This document shows positions 4,847 to 6,662 of a DNA stretch of 6,662 bases, one piece after another; position 1 is the first letter of the stretch, and each line of letters starts with the position of its first letter. This stretch comes from Acidimicrobiaceae bacterium (GTDB lineage: Bacteria > Actinomycetota > Acidimicrobiia > Acidimicrobiales > MedAcidi-G1): NCBI GenBank assembly GCA_003541675.1, contig DPMC01000022.1, forward strand, positions 1 to 6,662, in the 5' to 3' direction. Both the position numbers and the translations under genes were made by a program. The notes beneath the pieces were generated by a model that was not told where the DNA came from, searched no databases, and worked only from the letters and a program-made list of their open reading frames with translations.

Positions 4847-6502
4847 ATGGACACGCCCACCCCGGAGGACCCGCTGGACCGGGGAGCGGTGCGTCTGACT
4901 GTCGACGGTCAACCGGTCGAGGTGGCCGACGACGGCCAGACGCTGCTCGATGCACTTCGGGGTCCGGTCGGCAATCGGTCGGTCAAGGATGGGTGCAGCC
5001 CCCAAGGCCAGTGTGGCTGTTGCACCGTGTTGGTCGACGGTCAGCCCAGGGTGTCATGCGTGACCCCGTTGCGACGCGTCGCTGGACGGTCGATTACCAC
5101 GCTGGACGGTCTACCCGAGGGCGACGGTGAACGGTGGGCTGACGCCTTCTGTGCTACCGGTGGCAGCCAGTGCGGATTCTGCACGCCAGGCATCATCATG
5201 CGTTTCGCCGGGCTGGAGGGCTCGGTTCCCGATGACTTGCCGAGCGACCATTCTCTGGGTGCTCGGGCCCTGAGCGATCAGGCTCCGCCGGACCGCGATC
5301 GTGCGGCCCGCGCCCTGCACGCCCATCTCTGTCGCTGTACCGGTTGGCAGACCGTGCTCGACGCCTGGGAGGTCGGCGTTGGCATCCGGACGACGGATGG
5401 GATCTCGTCGGGCGAACCCGTCGACCGGGACGCTTCAGCCCGTCGGGCCACCCTTGAGGGACGTAGTCCTCAGAAGGTGGGCCCCGAGGTGGCGCTCGGT
5501 CGTGGTGGGTTTGCGGCCGACACCGCTCCGGTCGAGGCCCTGGTCGCCGTGCCCGGTGACGGACCGGTCGACGATCCCGGCTCCTGGGTGGTTGCCGACA
5601 CGCTGGCCGCTGCCCGCCGGGAAGCAGGCAAGGTCCAGGGCCGTCGGACCACGGCCGACGTCGTGCCGCCGTTGGAGGCCCCCGCCGGTAATTGGGCCAG
5701 TGTCCTGCGAACCGCGTGGGTCGAACCGGCTCCGCTGGAGACCGATGCCGTCTGGTGCATGCCCGGGAGCGAACCGGTCGGGCCCTTGGCCAACGGCGGG
5801 GCCTTCGGGGCCAAGGTTGATTCTCCACTGCCCGCGGTGGCCCGGGTTCTGGCCGACGCCCATGGTTCAACCGTTCTGGTCGCCCCATCGCGGGAGGACA
5901 CCGTTCAATTCGGTCCTAAGCGTCCCCCGGTGGCCGGCGGGGCCTCGGTGGATGGAACCGGCATCCTCCGGGTGGTTCGCACCTCGGGGATCGTCGATGC
6001 GGTGGCTGCCGTGGCACCCGGTCTGGACGTTGTCGAGGTCGATGTGGTCGGGCCACCGACCAGCCCCAACGTGCGGGCTGCCGGCTGGGCTGAAGCCGTG
6101 GTCCTTCTCACTGGTGCTGGAGCGATGACGCCCGGCCAACCTGTGGTGTCACCCGCAGGTGCCGAAGCCGTGGCGACTGTCGACGACGATGGCATCCGGG
6201 TCATTGTCCGGTGTGGCGACCCGCTCGATGAGGTGGTGCTGCGGTCCTACTGCATCGGTGCGGCCCACATGGCGTGGAGCTGGATCACCTCGGAGGGCTT
6301 GTCGGTCGATGGTGATGGTGTTGTCCACGACCTGACCATCCGGTCCTTCGGCATCGTCCGGGCGACGGAGACCCCGCCGGTCGTCGTCGAAGTGCTGCCC
6401 GACGACGGTACGCCGATCAACGGATCGGATGCCGTGTTCGCCGCGGTGGCCGCTGCGACGTGGTGTCATAGGGGATGCCCTCCGGACCTGCCGACCGGCT
6501 AG
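4847..6502 (+). CDS. [2Fe-2S] ferredoxin-domain / condensed xanthine-dehydrogenase-like molybdenum-domain fusion protein
   Basis: The product has 551 residues. Residues about 14-178 are the two-cluster [2Fe-2S] module of xanthine dehydrogenase-type enzymes: plant-ferredoxin cysteines C50, C56, C59 and C71 (DGCSPQGQCGCCTVLVDG, 48-65), then the helical cluster C109, C112, C162 and C164 (QCGFCTPG, HLCRCTGW). Residues about 206-540 match scattered parts of the molybdopterin-binding subunit: VVADTLAAARREA (248-260), NGGAFGAKVDS (316-326), APSREDT (346-352), AAGWAEAVVLL (411-421), LRSYCIGAAHMAW (465-477) and DLTIRSFGI (495-503). The Mo part is about 340 residues against roughly 750 normally. No QGQGQ-type loop is seen, and where the family has the catalytic Glu (GExG) this protein reads INGSD (524-528). 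Electron transfer by the Fe-S half is plausible; hydroxylation by the Mo half is doubtful. ATG 4847 is chosen as the closest start to the domain, although in-frame GTGs lie in the upstream repeats. No in-frame stop or frameshift is visible, so it looks maintained rather than decayed. Confidence 0.8.
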   Translation: MDTPTPEDPLDRGAVRLTVDGQPVEVADDGQTLLDALRGPVGNRSVKDGCSPQGQCGCCTVLVDGQPRVSCVTPLRRVAGRSITTLDGLPEGDGERWADAFCATGGSQCGFCTPGIIMRFAGLEGSVPDDLPSDHSLGARALSDQAPPDRDRAARALHAHLCRCTGWQTVLDAWEVGVGIRTTDGISSGEPVDRDASARRATLEGRSPQKVGPEVALGRGGFAADTAPVEALVAVPGDGPVDDPGSWVVADTLAAARREAGKVQGRRTTADVVPPLEAPAGNWASVLRTAWVEPAPLETDAVWCMPGSEPVGPLANGGAFGAKVDSPLPAVARVLADAHGSTVLVAPSREDTVQFGPKRPPVAGGASVDGTGILRVVRTSGIVDAVAAVAPGLDVVEVDVVGPPTSPNVRAAGWAEAVVLLTGAGAMTPGQPVVSPAGAEAVATVDDDGIRVIVRCGDPLDEVVLRSYCIGAAHMAWSWITSEGLSVDGDGVVHDLTIRSFGIVRATETPPVVVEVLPDDGTPINGSDAVFAAVAAATWCHRGCPPDLPTG

Positions 6503-6577
6503 CCATCCGTCGGGTTGTGGAAGGATCCAGAACCCACCCACGAATCCTGTCCCCTTCGAGCAACCCAGTCCCCGAGC

Positions 6578-6584
6578 AAAGGAG
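6578..6584 (+). promoter_or_regulatory. Ribosome binding site (AAAGGAG) for the RidA-family gene
   Basis: AAAGGAG ends seven bases before the ATG at 6592 and fixes that start. In the 89-bp gap after the fusion gene (6503-6591) I see no convincing -10/-35 pair or terminator, so co-transcription with the fusion gene is possible. Confidence 0.7.
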
Positions 6585-6591
6585 TTCTTCC

Positions 6592-6662
6592 ATGAGCAAC
6601 ACCGCTGGCCCCTACACCCCCGTCGTCCGCGCCGGCGATCTGCTGTTCGTCAGCGGGCAGGT
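6592..6662 (+). CDS. ridA: RidA (YjgF/YER057c/UK114) family protein, N-terminal 23 codons, cut by window edge
   Basis: RidA proteins are small cytoplasmic trimers that hydrolyse reactive enamine/imine intermediates such as 2-aminoacrylate; paralogues act in pyrimidine and other catabolism. The visible start MSNTAGPYTPVVRAGDLLFV followed by SGQ matches the family N-terminus (GPYSQAVRAGDLLFVSGQ-type). The rest, including the conserved Arg near the active site, is outside the window, so the subfamily cannot be decided. A good Shine-Dalgarno sequence supports the ATG. It lies 89 bp after the fusion gene on the same strand; a shared catabolic role is possible but not shown. Confidence 0.82.
   Translation, partial: MSNTAGPYTPVVRAGDLLFVSGQ

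Noticed and set aside
4767..4955. Longer lipoprotein ORF with SPLRSPT-type heptad repeats
   Set aside because: The heptads are just the 21-bp DNA repeats read in frame. The signal peptide and lipobox start at 4766, and the extension would overlap the fusion gene.
4847..6502. Fusion gene as a decayed pseudogene
   Set aside because: The frame is open throughout, all eight Fe-S cysteines are kept, and GC-rich codon use is even along its length; shortening looks ancestral rather than recent decay.

Overview
The window is GC-rich and densely coded, with GTG start codons and actinobacterial-looking protein families: an Mrp without the C-terminal CxxC, an Rv2204c-like A-type carrier, and a Tat-type thioredoxin-fold lipoprotein. 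An Actinomycetota chromosome is the best reading, possibly an Acidimicrobiia-like lineage. That placement rests on protein character alone; no rRNA or tRNA is present to confirm it.

Layout, left to right. Positions 1-1474 (minus strand) hold a selenocysteine operon: selA complete, followed by the first 29 codons of selB, which runs off the left edge. A 108-bp divergent gap (1475-1582) separates selA from fxsA (plus strand, 1583-2071), a small membrane protein. fxsA converges with mrp (minus strand, 2094-3290), a P-loop Fe-S carrier. mrp is divergent from a HesB/IscA/ErpA-type Fe-S carrier (plus strand, 3408-3728), and the two share one intergenic control region. That gene converges with a thioredoxin-fold lipoprotein gene (minus strand, 3801-4766), and the gap holds overlapping hairpins. 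The lipoprotein gene is divergent from a 551-residue fusion (plus strand, 4847-6502): a complete two-cluster [2Fe-2S] module joined to a drastically shortened xanthine-dehydrogenase-type molybdenum domain. Their 80-bp shared gap is mostly three copies of a 21-bp repeat. The window ends in the first 23 codons of a RidA-family gene.

Common thread. Two Fe-S assembly proteins (Mrp, ErpA-like) lie next to a two-cluster Fe-S protein, and selenocysteine machinery lies nearby. No selenoprotein is visible: every complete gene reads through with Cys and without internal UGA. The most unusual items are the condensed molybdenum-hydroxylase fusion, which seems to have lost the family's catalytic glutamate, the helically phased 21-bp repeats at its promoter, and a recurring TAACAT-N6-start arrangement (fxsA and mrp) that points to leaderless mRNAs.
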